From Streptomyces sp. NRRL WC-3605 (lineage in GTDB: Bacteria > Actinomycetota > Actinomycetes > Streptomycetales > Streptomycetaceae): a stretch of 64,000 nt of DNA. This document shows, piece by piece, positions 33,259 to 41,619 of this stretch. The stretch covers positions 372,001 to 436,000 of the forward strand of contig NZ_LLZN01000002.1 of assembly GCF_001509795.1 (NCBI RefSeq), read 5' to 3'. Under the pieces are notes generated by a model. That model searched no databases. It worked only from the letters and a program-made list of their open reading frames with translations, and was not told the DNA's origin. Each line of letters opens with the position of its first letter. The first letter of the stretch is position 1. Made by a program: the position numbers and the translations under genes.

Positions 33259-36200
33259 CCCCGCTGCCGCAGCACCGACCCCGTCCGGTCCTTGACGACC
33301 TCCAGCTGGGCGTGGACGCGGCGGCGCAGGTCGGCGACATGGCTGACGATGCCGACGCTGCGGTCGCGTTCGCGCAGGGAGTCGAGGACGTCCAGGACCT
33401 CGTCGAGGGTCTGGTCGTCGAGGCTGCCGAAGCCCTCGTCGATGAAGAGGGTGTCGAGGCGCACCCCGCCCGCCTCGTCGGTGACGACGTCGGCGAGGCC
33501 GAGGGCGAGCGCGAGGGAGGCGAAGAAGGTCTCGCCGCCCGACAGGGTCGCCGTGTCGCGTTCCCGGCCGGTCCAGGCGTCCACGACGTGCAGGCCGAGA
33601 CCGCTGCGGCCGCGGCCGGTGCGGTCGTCGGAGTGGACGAGGGTGTAGCGGCCGGACGACATCCGCTGGAGCCGCACGGTCGCGGCGTCTGCGACCTGCT
33701 CCAGTCGGGCGGCGAGCACGTACGACTCCAGCCGCATCCGGCGTTCGTTGTCCGCGGAGGTGCCGGCGGTGAGGGCGGCGAGGCGCGCCACCCGTTCGTA
33801 CTCCGTGCGCAGCGGGGCGAGTTGGCGTACCGCGCTCGCCGCGCGCGTGGAGAGCCGGTCGAGTTCGGTGCAGCGGCGGGCGGCCGCGTCCCGGGCGGAG
33901 GCCGCCTCGCGGGTGCGCCGGGCCGCGGCCTCGGCGGCGCTCTCCGCCGCCGCCAGGTCCGCTGCGGGGCGCCGGGCGGCGGCCACGGTGTCGGCCTCCG
34001 CGAGGACCGCGCGGACAGCCGACTCCTCGGACTGCCAGGCGTCCAGGCGCCGTTGCAGTTCGCGGTGGGTCGCGTCGTCGAGCAGGGCGGCGGCCGCTTC
34101 CTGCGGGGTGTCGAAGCCGGCCCGGAAGGCGGCGTCGGCCAGCCGGGCGTCGGCGTCCTTGAGGCGCCGGGCGGTGTCCTCGGCGGCGCGCGCGGTGTCG
34201 GCGGCGTCGGTGAGGAGCGCCACCTGCCGCTCCAGCTGGGTGGCGCGCGCGGCCACGCTGGTCGCGGTGCCGCGGGCCTGCGTCAGCTCCGCCTCCAGGC
34301 CGGTCTGCTCGCGGTCCAGCCGCTCGCGGTGCCCGACGCGGGCCGCCGCACGGACGGCCGCCTGCTGCTGGGCCGCGGTGCGCCGCTCGTGCTCCGCCTC
34401 GGCGCGGCGCAGTTCCTCGTGCCCCGCGTGCAGCGCGGAGGCGTCCCTGCGGGCCAGGGCGTACTGCCGTTCCACTTCGTCGGCGGCTTCGGCCAGGCGG
34501 TCGGTCGGCAGGTCGCCGGCCTCGGCGGTGGCGGCGGCCAGCGCCTCGCGTACGGTGCCGAGGTGCTGCTCGGCCTCGGCGAGCCGCTCCTCCGCGTCCC
34601 GGGTGGCGGCCAGCGCGCGTTCCTCGGCCTCGCGGTCGACGTGGCCGGCGTCCTTGCGGGCGGGCGCGGGGTGTTCGGTGGCGCCGCACACGGCGCATGC
34701 CTCGCCGTCCCGCAGCTGGGCCGCCAGTTCGGCGGCGATGCCGCTGAGGCGGCGCTCCCTGACGTCCAGCCAGTGCGCCTTGGCGGTCAGGGCCTGCTCC
34801 TGGGCCCGGGCGGCACGGGCGGCGGCCGTCTCCGTGTCGTCGGCCAGCTGGTCGCGCAGGCGGGCGGCGGCGAGCCGCTGCCGGGCGGGTTCGCGTTGCG
34901 CGGCGAGCTGGTCGGCGCGGTGCGCGGCCTCCTGGGCGGTCTCGATCGCCGACTGGAGGCGGGTCCGGGTCTCCTCCCAGCCGGCCAGCCAGGTCTCCGC
35001 CTCGGCCCGGACGTCGTCGTCGGCCCGCTCCTGGCGGTCCAGTCCGGCGCGTTCGGCGACGAGTTCGGCCAGCCGGCGCTCGCCGCGGCGAGCCGACTCC
35101 AGGCCGCCCAGTTCCTCGGCGGCCCGGCGTGCCGCGCCGGCGAATCCGGCCGCGCCGCCGTCGTCGAACGCGGTCCGCAGGTGGGCGTCGCCGCCGAGGG
35201 CGTCCCGCAGCAGGTCACGCGCGTGGGCCTGCGCGGCGGCCGCCCTGCGGTGCTCGGCGTCGGCGGCGTCGCGCAGCTGGAGCGCCGGTGCCACCGCCTC
35301 GGCCTTGCGGCCCCGCTCCATGCGGGCCCGCGCCTCGCGGTGCGCGTCCGCCCGTGCCTCGAGGGCCCGGGCGCGCTCCTGTGCCTCGGCGAACCGCCGT
35401 TGCAGCCGCGCCACTTCGCGTACGTCGGACAGGGCGCGGTCGGCGTCGGCCTGCGCGGCCTCGGCGGCCTTCAGGCCGCACTGGGCGACGGTGAGTGCCT
35501 CGCGGGCGGTGCTGCGGGCGACGGCCGCGGCTCCGAGGACCGCCTCGGCGAGGCCGGGTTCACCGGGGGTGAGGTGGGGCAGCTCCATGGCGTCCCCGGC
35601 CGCCTGCTGCATGCGGTGGGCGTCGGCCAGCAGTGCGGCGTCGCCGTCGCGGACGCGGGTCTCGGTGGTGCGGCGCCGTTCGGCGAGGCGCTTCTCGACC
35701 TCGGCGAAGCGGTGGGTGTCGAAGAGGCGGCCCAGCAGTCTGCCGCGCGCCTCGGCGTCGGCGCGCAGGAAGCGGGCGAAGTCGCCCTGCGGCAGGAGCA
35801 CGACCTGGCAGAACTGCTCGCGGCTCATGCCGAGCAGCTGGGCGATCTCCTCGCCGATCTCCTGGTGGGAGCGGCTGAGGTCCTTCCAGGTCCCCGCGCG
35901 GGGGTCGTACTCGCGCAGCCAGGTCTGGGCCTTGTCGAGCGTGGTGCCCGAGCCGCGCTTCTTCGGGCGCTCCCACGGGGGCTGGCGGGTGATCTCCAGG
36001 CGGCGTCCGGCGACGGTGAGCTCGAGACGGACCTCGGTGCGGGTGCCGGCCGCCGCGTGGTCGCTGCGCAGGGTCAGGCCCTGGCCGCTCTGCCGGGCGC
36101 CCGGTACGGAGCCGTAGAGCGCGTAGCAGACGGCGTCCAGGACGGAGGTCTTGCCGGCGCCGGTCGGTCCGTGCAGCAGGAACAGGCCGGCGTGGGACAG

Positions 36201-36272
36201 CGCGTCGAAGTCGACGGTCTGGGTGCCGCCGAAGGGCCCGAAGGCCGTCAGGTCCAGGCGGTGGAGCCTCAC
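33252..36272 (-). CDS. sbcC: Exonuclease subunit SbcC (Rad50-like)
   Basis: A 1006-residue SMC-like ATPase of the SbcCD nuclease, which opens DNA hairpins and trims protein-blocked ends. Walker A is GPTGAGKTS at residues 35-43. Long coiled-coil arms rich in Ala, Arg and Glu surround a zinc hook CAVC at about residue 530. The C-terminal lobe has LSGGETFFASLALALGLADVV and the Walker B region LDTLFIDEGFGSLDD. The GTG start overlaps the sbcD stop (GTGA), so the two subunits are coupled. A long open frame on the opposite strand is a composition shadow. Confidence 0.95.
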   Translation of the reverse strand: MRLHRLDLTAFGPFGGTQTVDFDALSHAGLFLLHGPTGAGKTSVLDAVCYALYGSVPGARQSGQGLTLRSDHAAAGTRTEVRLELTVAGRRLEITRQPPWERPKKRGSGTTLDKAQTWLREYDPRAGTWKDLSRSHQEIGEEIAQLLGMSREQFCQVVLLPQGDFARFLRADAEARGRLLGRLFDTHRFAEVEKRLAERRRTTETRVRDGDAALLADAHRMQQAAGDAMELPHLTPGEPGLAEAVLGAAAVARSTAREALTVAQCGLKAAEAAQADADRALSDVREVARLQRRFAEAQERARALEARADAHREARARMERGRKAEAVAPALQLRDAADAEHRRAAAAQAHARDLLRDALGGDAHLRTAFDDGGAAGFAGAARRAAEELGGLESARRGERRLAELVAERAGLDRQERADDDVRAEAETWLAGWEETRTRLQSAIETAQEAAHRADQLAAQREPARQRLAAARLRDQLADDTETAAARAARAQEQALTAKAHWLDVRERRLSGIAAELAAQLRDGEACAVCGATEHPAPARKDAGHVDREAEERALAATRDAEERLAEAEQHLGTVREALAAATAEAGDLPTDRLAEAADEVERQYALARRDASALHAGHEELRRAEAEHERRTAAQQQAAVRAAARVGHRERLDREQTGLEAELTQARGTATSVAARATQLERQVALLTDAADTARAAEDTARRLKDADARLADAAFRAGFDTPQEAAAALLDDATHRELQRRLDAWQSEESAVRAVLAEADTVAAARRPAADLAAAESAAEAAARRTREAASARDAAARRCTELDRLSTRAASAVRQLAPLRTEYERVARLAALTAGTSADNERRMRLESYVLAARLEQVADAATVRLQRMSSGRYTLVHSDDRTGRGRSGLGLHVVDAWTGRERDTATLSGGETFFASLALALGLADVVTDEAGGVRLDTLFIDEGFGSLDDQTLDEVLDVLDSLRERDRSVGIVSHVADLRRRVHAQLEVVKDRTGSVLRQRGH

Positions 36273-37432
36273 CGGGCCACCTCCCGCACAGCCTCGTCCG
36301 CGCGCACGGCGTCGAACGCGTCGCGCAGCACGGCCTGTTCGTCCGGGTCGGGCCCGGTGCCGCGCACATGGGCCACGAAGTCCTCCGCGATCTCCTGGTC
36401 TCCGCGTCCGGCCAGCCGTCGCGCGTAGGACACCGCGGGCTCGCCGGGTGTCCGCTCGGGGTCGAAGACGAGGCTGAGCGTGTGCGGGAAGCGTTCGCTC
36501 AGGCGGGCCATGGGGTCGGCGGGGCGTACCGCGTCGGTGAGGGTCGCCTCGATCCAGGAGTCCTCGTGCCCGCGCAGGGCCGGGTCGGCGAGCAGGTCCT
36601 CGAGCGTCCCCCGGATCCGGGCCAGCGGACGCGGCACGGGGCAGTCGATCCGCTCGGCCGTGACGGCCCCGGCCGCGTCCAGGTCGACGAGCCACATGCT
36701 CTTGCGGTGGCCGGCCTCGGAGAACGAGTACGGCAGCGGGGAGCCCGAGTAGCGGACGCGCTCGGAGAGGGTCTGGCAGCCGTGCAGGTGCCCGAGGGCC
36801 ACGTAGTCGACGCCGTCGAAGACGCCTGCGGGCACCGCGGCCACGCCGCCGACGGTGATGTCCCGCTCGCTGTCGCTGGGCTCGCCGCCGGTGACGAAGG
36901 CGTGGGCGAGGACGACGGAACGGGTGCCGGGCGCGCGCGTGGCGAGGTCGGCGCGGACCTGGCGCATGGCGGCGGCGAGGACGGCCTCGTGCCCGGCCTT
37001 CTCGACGCCGAAGCCGTCCTTGACCAGAGCGGGTTCCAGATAGGGCAGCCCGTAGAAGGCGACGTCGCCGAAGTCGTCCGTCAGGACGACGGGGGTGGCG
37101 CAGGTCGCCGGATCGGTGCGCAGATGGATCCCGGCGCGGCCCATGAGTCCGGCGCCGACGCCGAGGCGGCGCGCGGAGTCGTGGTTGCCGGAGATCATCA
37201 CCGTGGGCACGCCGAGGTCGGCGAGGCGGTGCAGGGCGTCGTCGAACAGCTCGACCGCGGCGAGCGGCGGCACCGCCCGGTCGTACACGTCCCCCGACAC
37301 GAGCACCGCGTCGACCTCGCGTTCGCGCGCGGTCGTGACGAGGTGCCTGATGAACTCGGCCTGGGCGCCGAGCATGTTGACCCGGTGGAACGCGCGGCCG
37401 AGGTGCCAGTCGGAGGTGTGCAGCAGTCTCAT
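36269..37432 (-). CDS. sbcD: Exonuclease subunit SbcD (Mre11-like)
   Basis: A 387-residue Mn-dependent phosphodiesterase. The metal motifs are in order: LHTSDWHLGRAFH (residues 4-16), VLVSGDVYDRAVPP, ISGNHDSARRLG and the later GHLHGCQ. The C-terminal part matches the capping domain that binds SbcC. The stop overlaps the sbcC start by GTGA. A start at 37432 gives the canonical MRLLHTSDWHLG. Confidence 0.96.
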   Translation of the reverse strand: MRLLHTSDWHLGRAFHRVNMLGAQAEFIRHLVTTAREREVDAVLVSGDVYDRAVPPLAAVELFDDALHRLADLGVPTVMISGNHDSARRLGVGAGLMGRAGIHLRTDPATCATPVVLTDDFGDVAFYGLPYLEPALVKDGFGVEKAGHEAVLAAAMRQVRADLATRAPGTRSVVLAHAFVTGGEPSDSERDITVGGVAAVPAGVFDGVDYVALGHLHGCQTLSERVRYSGSPLPYSFSEAGHRKSMWLVDLDAAGAVTAERIDCPVPRPLARIRGTLEDLLADPALRGHEDSWIEATLTDAVRPADPMARLSERFPHTLSLVFDPERTPGEPAVSYARRLAGRGDQEIAEDFVAHVRGTGPDPDEQAVLRDAFDAVRADEAVREVAR

Positions 37433-37564
37433 GATCCCCCGAGCCTATCGGCCGGGTCCGACAACGCAGGCGGTTACTCCCGTATCGCCCGTTCTCGCAC
37501 GTTCCCGCCTCCCCGCACGCGCCCGCCGGTCATGGGCCGTACCGCGTACGGCATTTCAGACATG

Positions 37565-38728
37565 TCAGGAAACGATCTCTTCGGTGACCAGTTGGTCGGC
37601 GAGGCGGCGGGCCTGGGTCAGCAGGGTGCCGTAGGTGGCCAGGGCGTCGGGGTCCTCCAGCACGCCGTCGGGCAGTTTGCGGTGCAGGGCGTCCAGGGTG
37701 CTCCGCATCTCGCCGACGACCTCGCGCAGCTCCTCGTCCACCTTCGCGTCGTAGCCGCCCGGGGCGAACCGGCTCTGCGGATAGAGGCAGATCGCATGGG
37801 CGCTGCCGCGCAGGAAGCCGGCGTACGCCTCGCTGACCGCCGGGCCCGGCCGGGGCTGCGGCCGTCCGCCGTCGCTGGACTCCAGCACCGCGCGGGTCAC
37901 GCCGGAGGTGTGGACGGCGACGTAGTCGAGGACGGTCACCGCGTCGTCGTACTCCTGGCCGGGCGGCTCCTCCCCCAGTCTGCGGCGGCGCGGGTTGATC
38001 CGCAGGCTCTCGCGGCTCCAGCCGACGGCCGAGCGGGCCTGGTCCACGAGCCGGTACAGGCGCAGCGCCCGCTCGTGCAGCTGCTGTGCCGGCTCGCGGT
38101 CCCACTCGCCGGCGGCCAGCCGGTCCGCCACCGCGTCCAGGATGCGCCGGGCCTCGTCGGCCGCCTCCTCCAGCGCCACGCGCGTGCCGCGCAGATACAC
38201 GGGGGGACGGATGAGCGCGTTCACGGCGACGCCGACCAGCGCCCCGAAGCCGGCCTCGGCGATCCGGGTGGTCGACGCCATGAGGGTCACCGGTCCGCTG
38301 GTCAGCACGAACAGCGCGCCCGTGGCGGCGTAGATCCCCTGGCTGCCGAGCCGTCCCCAGTTCCCCAGCAGCACCACGACCGGGAGCACCAGGGCCATGG
38401 CCAGGGTCGGGGAGTCCAGGAGCAGGGCGACACCGGTGGCGACGACGGTGCCCATGCCGATGGCCGCGAGCTGCTGCAGCCCGTGCGCGATCGACCGGAA
38501 CACGGTCGACTCGACCAGCACGATCGCCACCCAGGGAGCGACGAACGCGTTGGGCGCCTTCAGCCACCATCCGGCGACCGCCCACGCCACGCAGGCCGCG
38601 AGGGCCGCCTTGCCGGCCTGGATCGCCACGTCCCGTTCAGGTCCCGGCCGGGTCCACGCCCGCCGGGCCGACTCTCGCAGACCACGGGCGCCCCGCCGGG
38701 CGCGCGCGGCCGTCTCACTCGTCCCCAT
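37565..38728 (-). CDS. FUSC / aromatic acid exporter-type membrane protein
   Basis: A 387-residue protein. The N-terminal half has six membrane segments (AIQAGKAALAACVAWAVAGWWL, FVAPWVAIVLVESTVFRSI, GTVVATGVALLLD, GIYAATGALFVLTSG). The C-terminal half is cytoplasmic and helical. This is the half-size FUSC/ArAE layout proposed to export aromatic acids or other amphiphiles. The ATG at 38728 (MGTSETAARAR) is preferred; an ATG six codons upstream is possible. No partner gene is adjacent. Confidence 0.87.
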   Translation of the reverse strand: MGTSETAARARRGARGLRESARRAWTRPGPERDVAIQAGKAALAACVAWAVAGWWLKAPNAFVAPWVAIVLVESTVFRSIAHGLQQLAAIGMGTVVATGVALLLDSPTLAMALVLPVVVLLGNWGRLGSQGIYAATGALFVLTSGPVTLMASTTRIAEAGFGALVGVAVNALIRPPVYLRGTRVALEEAADEARRILDAVADRLAAGEWDREPAQQLHERALRLYRLVDQARSAVGWSRESLRINPRRRRLGEEPPGQEYDDAVTVLDYVAVHTSGVTRAVLESSDGGRPQPRPGPAVSEAYAGFLRGSAHAICLYPQSRFAPGGYDAKVDEELREVVGEMRSTLDALHRKLPDGVLEDPDALATYGTLLTQARRLADQLVTEEIVS

Positions 38729-38797
38729 GCCCTGCAGGTGCCACATATGCCGCGATGAATGCGGATCACGGCCTGATCGGCGTGCCCTGTGGCCGTT

Positions 38798-38908
38798 GTC
38801 ACGCGCGCGTGCAGGCGCCCCGGTCAGGCGTCTGTCACCGCGCGCGTGAAGGCCGCCTCTGTCAGGCGTCTGTCACGCGCGCGTGGAGGCCGCCCCGGTC
38901 AGGCGTCC
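38798..38908. repeat. Three tandem 36-38 bp repeats after the YigZ gene
   Basis: Units at 38798-38833, 38834-38871 and 38872-38908, each running GTCACGCGCGCGTG...CGGTCAGGCGTCT. The ACGCGCGCGT core is palindromic and can form short hairpins. The third unit covers the stop codon (38899-38901) of the YigZ gene. There are no spacers, so this is not CRISPR. The array lies in the 3' region of YigZ and upstream of the FUSC gene and could act as a terminator cluster. Confidence 0.8.
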
Positions 38909-39525
38909 CCGTACGCCTCTCCGCCGAGTTCGAGGGCGGCCGTCCCGGCGGTCGCGTCGGCGAGCCAGGCCCGGAACGCGTCGACGTCGGCGTCGGGGAG
39001 CCCGATCTCGAGGGTGACGTCCTCCGCGTAGCGCACGTCGCGCACCTCGCGGCCGGTGGACCTCAGGTCGTTCTGCACCTTGCCCGCGCGCTGGTGGTCG
39101 ACGGTCACGGTGGCGAGCCGGAACCGGCGCCGGGTGAGGGTGCCCACGGCGTCCAGCGCCTCGCCGACCGCTCCGCCGTAGGCCCGGATCAGCCCGCCCG
39201 CCCCGAGCTTCACGCCCCCGTAGTACCGGGTGACGACGGCGACGACGTACCGCATGTCGCGGCGCAGCAGCATCTGGAGCATGGGGACACCGGCGGTGCC
39301 GCCGGGCTCGCCGTCGTCGCTGGCCTTCTGGACGGAGGCGTCGGCGCCGATGACGTAGGCCCAGCAGTTGTGGGTGGCGTCCGCGTGCTCCTTGCGCACC
39401 CGTGCGACGAAGTCCTGGGCCTCCTGCTCGGTGGCGGCCGGAGCGAGCGCGCAGATGAAGCGCGAGCGGTTGATCTCGGTCTCGTGCACACCCGCGCGGG
39501 CGACGGTGCGGTACTCGTCCTGCAT
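38899..39525 (-). CDS. YigZ/IMPACT family protein
   Basis: A 208-residue protein of the UPF0029/IMPACT family. The conserved core is INRSRFICALAP, HNCWAYVIG, DDGEPGGTAGVPMLQMLL and YYGGVKLGAGGLIRAYG. A small C-terminal ferredoxin-like domain (VDHQRAGKVQNDLR) resembles EF-G domain IV. YigZ relatives bind nucleic acids and have been linked to translation or proteolysis; the role is unsettled. The final codons lie in a tandem repeat. Confidence 0.92.
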   Translation of the reverse strand: MQDEYRTVARAGVHETEINRSRFICALAPAATEQEAQDFVARVRKEHADATHNCWAYVIGADASVQKASDDGEPGGTAGVPMLQMLLRRDMRYVVAVVTRYYGGVKLGAGGLIRAYGGAVGEALDAVGTLTRRRFRLATVTVDHQRAGKVQNDLRSTGREVRDVRYAEDVTLEIGLPDADVDAFRAWLADATAGTAALELGGEAYGDA

Positions 39526-39589
39526 CCGGCCAGCCTAAGCCGCCCCGCCCCTGGCCCGGCACACGCGTGTGCGCCTGCGTGCGCGCTGG

Positions 39590-40132
39590 TCAGCCGTTCC
39601 TGCCCCGCGCCACCATGACGTCGGTCAGGAGGGCCGTGCCCGGTTCGAGGTCGCGCCAGCCGGGACCGTGCCAGGCCAGGACGGCCGCCGCCGCGGTCGG
39701 GAACTTCGTGCCGACCTCCTCCAGCAGGTCGTCGAGGCCGTCACCGGCGAGGCCGAGGACGAGGTCCTCCAGACCGGGGTTGTGCCCGACGAGCAGCAGT
39801 GTCCCGACCTCCGGGGGCACCTCGTGCACGACGGCCAGCAGGTCGGCGACGCCCGCCGCGTACAGCCGCCGGTCGTGCCGCACCGGAGGGGGCGTCCCCC
39901 ACTGGCCGCACGCCAGGTCCCAGGTCTGCCGGGCGCGCAGGGCGGTGGAGCACAGGGCGAGGTCCGGCAGGCAGTCGGCCTCGGCGAGCAGCCGTCCGGC
40001 GACCGGGGCGTCACGGCGGCCGCGCGCGGCGAGCGGCCGTTCGTGGTCGGTGAGGTCGTCCGGCCAGGCGGACTTCGCGTGCCGCAGGACGACGAGCCGA
40101 CGCAGCGGGCCCGCCCCGATGTGCGGGGTCAT
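39590..40132 (-). CDS. Histidine phosphatase, SixA-like
   Basis: A 180-residue phosphoglycerate-mutase-fold phosphatase. It has the RHG-type motif LVVLRHAKSAWPD (catalytic His), then CSTALRARQTW and LLVGHNPGLEDLVL (second His). RHAKS plus the short length place it with SixA-like phosphohistidine phosphatases. Its ATG overlaps the stop of the CysRS-like gene (ATGA), so the two are co-translated. Confidence 0.91.
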   Translation of the reverse strand: MTPHIGAGPLRRLVVLRHAKSAWPDDLTDHERPLAARGRRDAPVAGRLLAEADCLPDLALCSTALRARQTWDLACGQWGTPPPVRHDRRLYAAGVADLLAVVHEVPPEVGTLLLVGHNPGLEDLVLGLAGDGLDDLLEEVGTKFPTAAAAVLAWHGPGWRDLEPGTALLTDVMVARGRNG

Positions 40133-40848
40133 CGCGGGCTTCCCAGGTCACGGGTGAGGTCGAGGCCCAGCAGGCGGTCGGCGTGGGCGAACGTCTCGAA
40201 GCGGGCGCCGTCCGGCAGGTCGGGCTCGCTCTCCACCCGGCGCAGGACGCCGAGCACGCCGGGCACGTCCAGGTCGTCCTCCCAGGCGGTCCGCAGGTCC
40301 GTCCGCACCTCGTCGGGGACGGGCCGCGAGGGCCGCCGGGCCCAGTCGGCGACGGCGCCGCGCCAGCGCGCCAGGGTGGCGTGGGCCTCGTCGAGCGTGT
40401 CCGCGTCGAGCGCCACGGGGGCGCCCCGGCGCGTACCGAGCAGCGCGAGGCGCAGCACGGCGGGGTCGGCGTCCTCGGGCGGTGCGGACGCCTCCACGGC
40501 GGCGACGGCCACCCGCACGCCGTCGGGTTCCGTGCCGCCCTCGCGCACGACGTGCAGGACCTGCGTCTCGCCCAGCCCCGACGCGGCGTCCCGGCCGTCC
40601 TCGAAGGGGCGGATGCCGAGCGCGGCGGCGCCGGCCCTCAGCTCCGCCTGCTGCCGCTCCTCGTCGAGCAGCGCCCAGACGGGTGTGCCCCCGAGCTCCA
40701 GGGCGCGCACGAGGAGGTCCGCGACGAGCAGGACCCGCAGGGCGGTGACGTCGAAGCCCTCGGTATGCGCCTCGACCCGGGTCAGGCCCCGCCGGGCGGG
40801 CGCGGCGTCGACGGGCTGGCCGGTTCGGGCGTCGATGATGCGCAGCAC
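40129..40848 (-). CDS. Cysteinyl-tRNA synthetase-like paralogue lacking catalytic motifs
   Basis: A 239-residue protein whose ends recall CysRS/MshC. The start LRIIDARTGQPVDAAPARRGLTRVEA parallels the CysRS N-terminus. DLRTAWEDDLDVPGVLGVLRRVE and FETFAHADRLLGLDL parallel the CysRS region before the anticodon domain. Neither HIGH nor KMSKS is present, and the zinc cysteines are missing, so it should not aminoacylate. The GTG at 40848 is preferred; ATG at 40950 would add a polar N-terminus. It overlaps sixA by ATGA. The family assignment is inference. Confidence 0.62.
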   Translation of the reverse strand: MLRIIDARTGQPVDAAPARRGLTRVEAHTEGFDVTALRVLLVADLLVRALELGGTPVWALLDEERQQAELRAGAAALGIRPFEDGRDAASGLGETQVLHVVREGGTEPDGVRVAVAAVEASAPPEDADPAVLRLALLGTRRGAPVALDADTLDEAHATLARWRGAVADWARRPSRPVPDEVRTDLRTAWEDDLDVPGVLGVLRRVESEPDLPDGARFETFAHADRLLGLDLTRDLGSPR

Positions 40849-41153
40849 GGAGCGAGCGTAGGCGCCCGAGCGGCCGTCCGCAGCCGTCCGGCGCGCTTCC
40901 CGCTCGGCGTGCCGCGCACCGGGTTCCTCGGGGGCGGGCCGGTCAGCCATTCGGCCACGGCCCGCCCACACGCGCGTGACACCTGTCGTACCCGGGCATC
41001 GCCACCCCCTGCCGTGCGGACTGCCCGCACGGTACTGCGCACCGGACCGCCCGGACAGGCGTTCGGGTACCCGCCCGCGCCGGGAATCGTCGCGGCCCGT
41101 CGTCCGTTGTTGCTGGGGAAGGCAGTGGGACGACGACACAGAAGGAGGCCGCG

Positions 41154-41561
41154 GTGTACGGAGACGACGCGACGGTCCGCAGGATCCTCGGCGAACGCGG
41201 CGACACCTGGGCCATCGTGGGTCTGTCGTCCAACCGGCGGCGGGCGGCGTACGGCGTGGCCGACGTGCTGCGGCGTCACGGCAAGCGCGTCGTGCCGGTG
41301 CACCCGAAGGCCGAGACGGTCCACGGGGAGCAGGGTTACGCGTCGCTGGCGGACATCCCCTTCGACGTGGACGTCGTGGACGTCTTCGTGAACAGCGACC
41401 TGGCCGGCGCGGTCGCCGACGAGGCGGTCGCCAAGGGGGCCAAGGCGGTCTGGTTCCAGCTCGGCGTCATCGACGAGGACGCGTACGACCGCACGCGCGC
41501 GGCGGGCCTCGACATGGTCATGGACCGGTGCCCGGCGATCGAGATACCCCGCCTGGGCTGA
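41154..41561 (+). CDS. CoA-binding domain protein
   Basis: A 135-residue Rossmann protein of the succinyl-CoA-synthetase alpha/YccU type. It shows WAIVGLSSNRRRAAYGVADVLRRHGKRVVPVHPKAETVHGEQGY and VDVVDVFVNSDLAGAVADEAVAKGAKAVWFQLGV. It lacks ligase domains. The GTG start is preceded by GAAGGAGG. Function is unknown; such stand-alone proteins bind CoA. Confidence 0.92.
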   Translation: MYGDDATVRRILGERGDTWAIVGLSSNRRRAAYGVADVLRRHGKRVVPVHPKAETVHGEQGYASLADIPFDVDVVDVFVNSDLAGAVADEAVAKGAKAVWFQLGVIDEDAYDRTRAAGLDMVMDRCPAIEIPRLG

Positions 41562-41607
41562 CCGGTCACCGGGCGCGCACCCCTCCCCTCCCCCGGCGGA
41601 CCCCCTC

Positions 41608-41619
41608 CATAATGCTCGG
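41608..41619 (+). promoter_or_regulatory. Probable leaderless promoter of pobA
   Basis: CATAAT at 41608-41613 lies six bases before the GTG start. This puts the transcription start at or beside the start codon. No Shine-Dalgarno is present, and no good -35 is seen. Confidence 0.5.

Noticed and set aside
32787..36428. A 1213-codon open frame on the plus strand opposite sbcC
   Set aside because: It is a GC-skew shadow of the sbcC coding strand, rich in Gly/Ala/Arg with no domain; sbcC itself has clear Rad50 motifs.
38798..38908. CRISPR array
   Set aside because: The units are directly adjacent without spacers and differ from each other.
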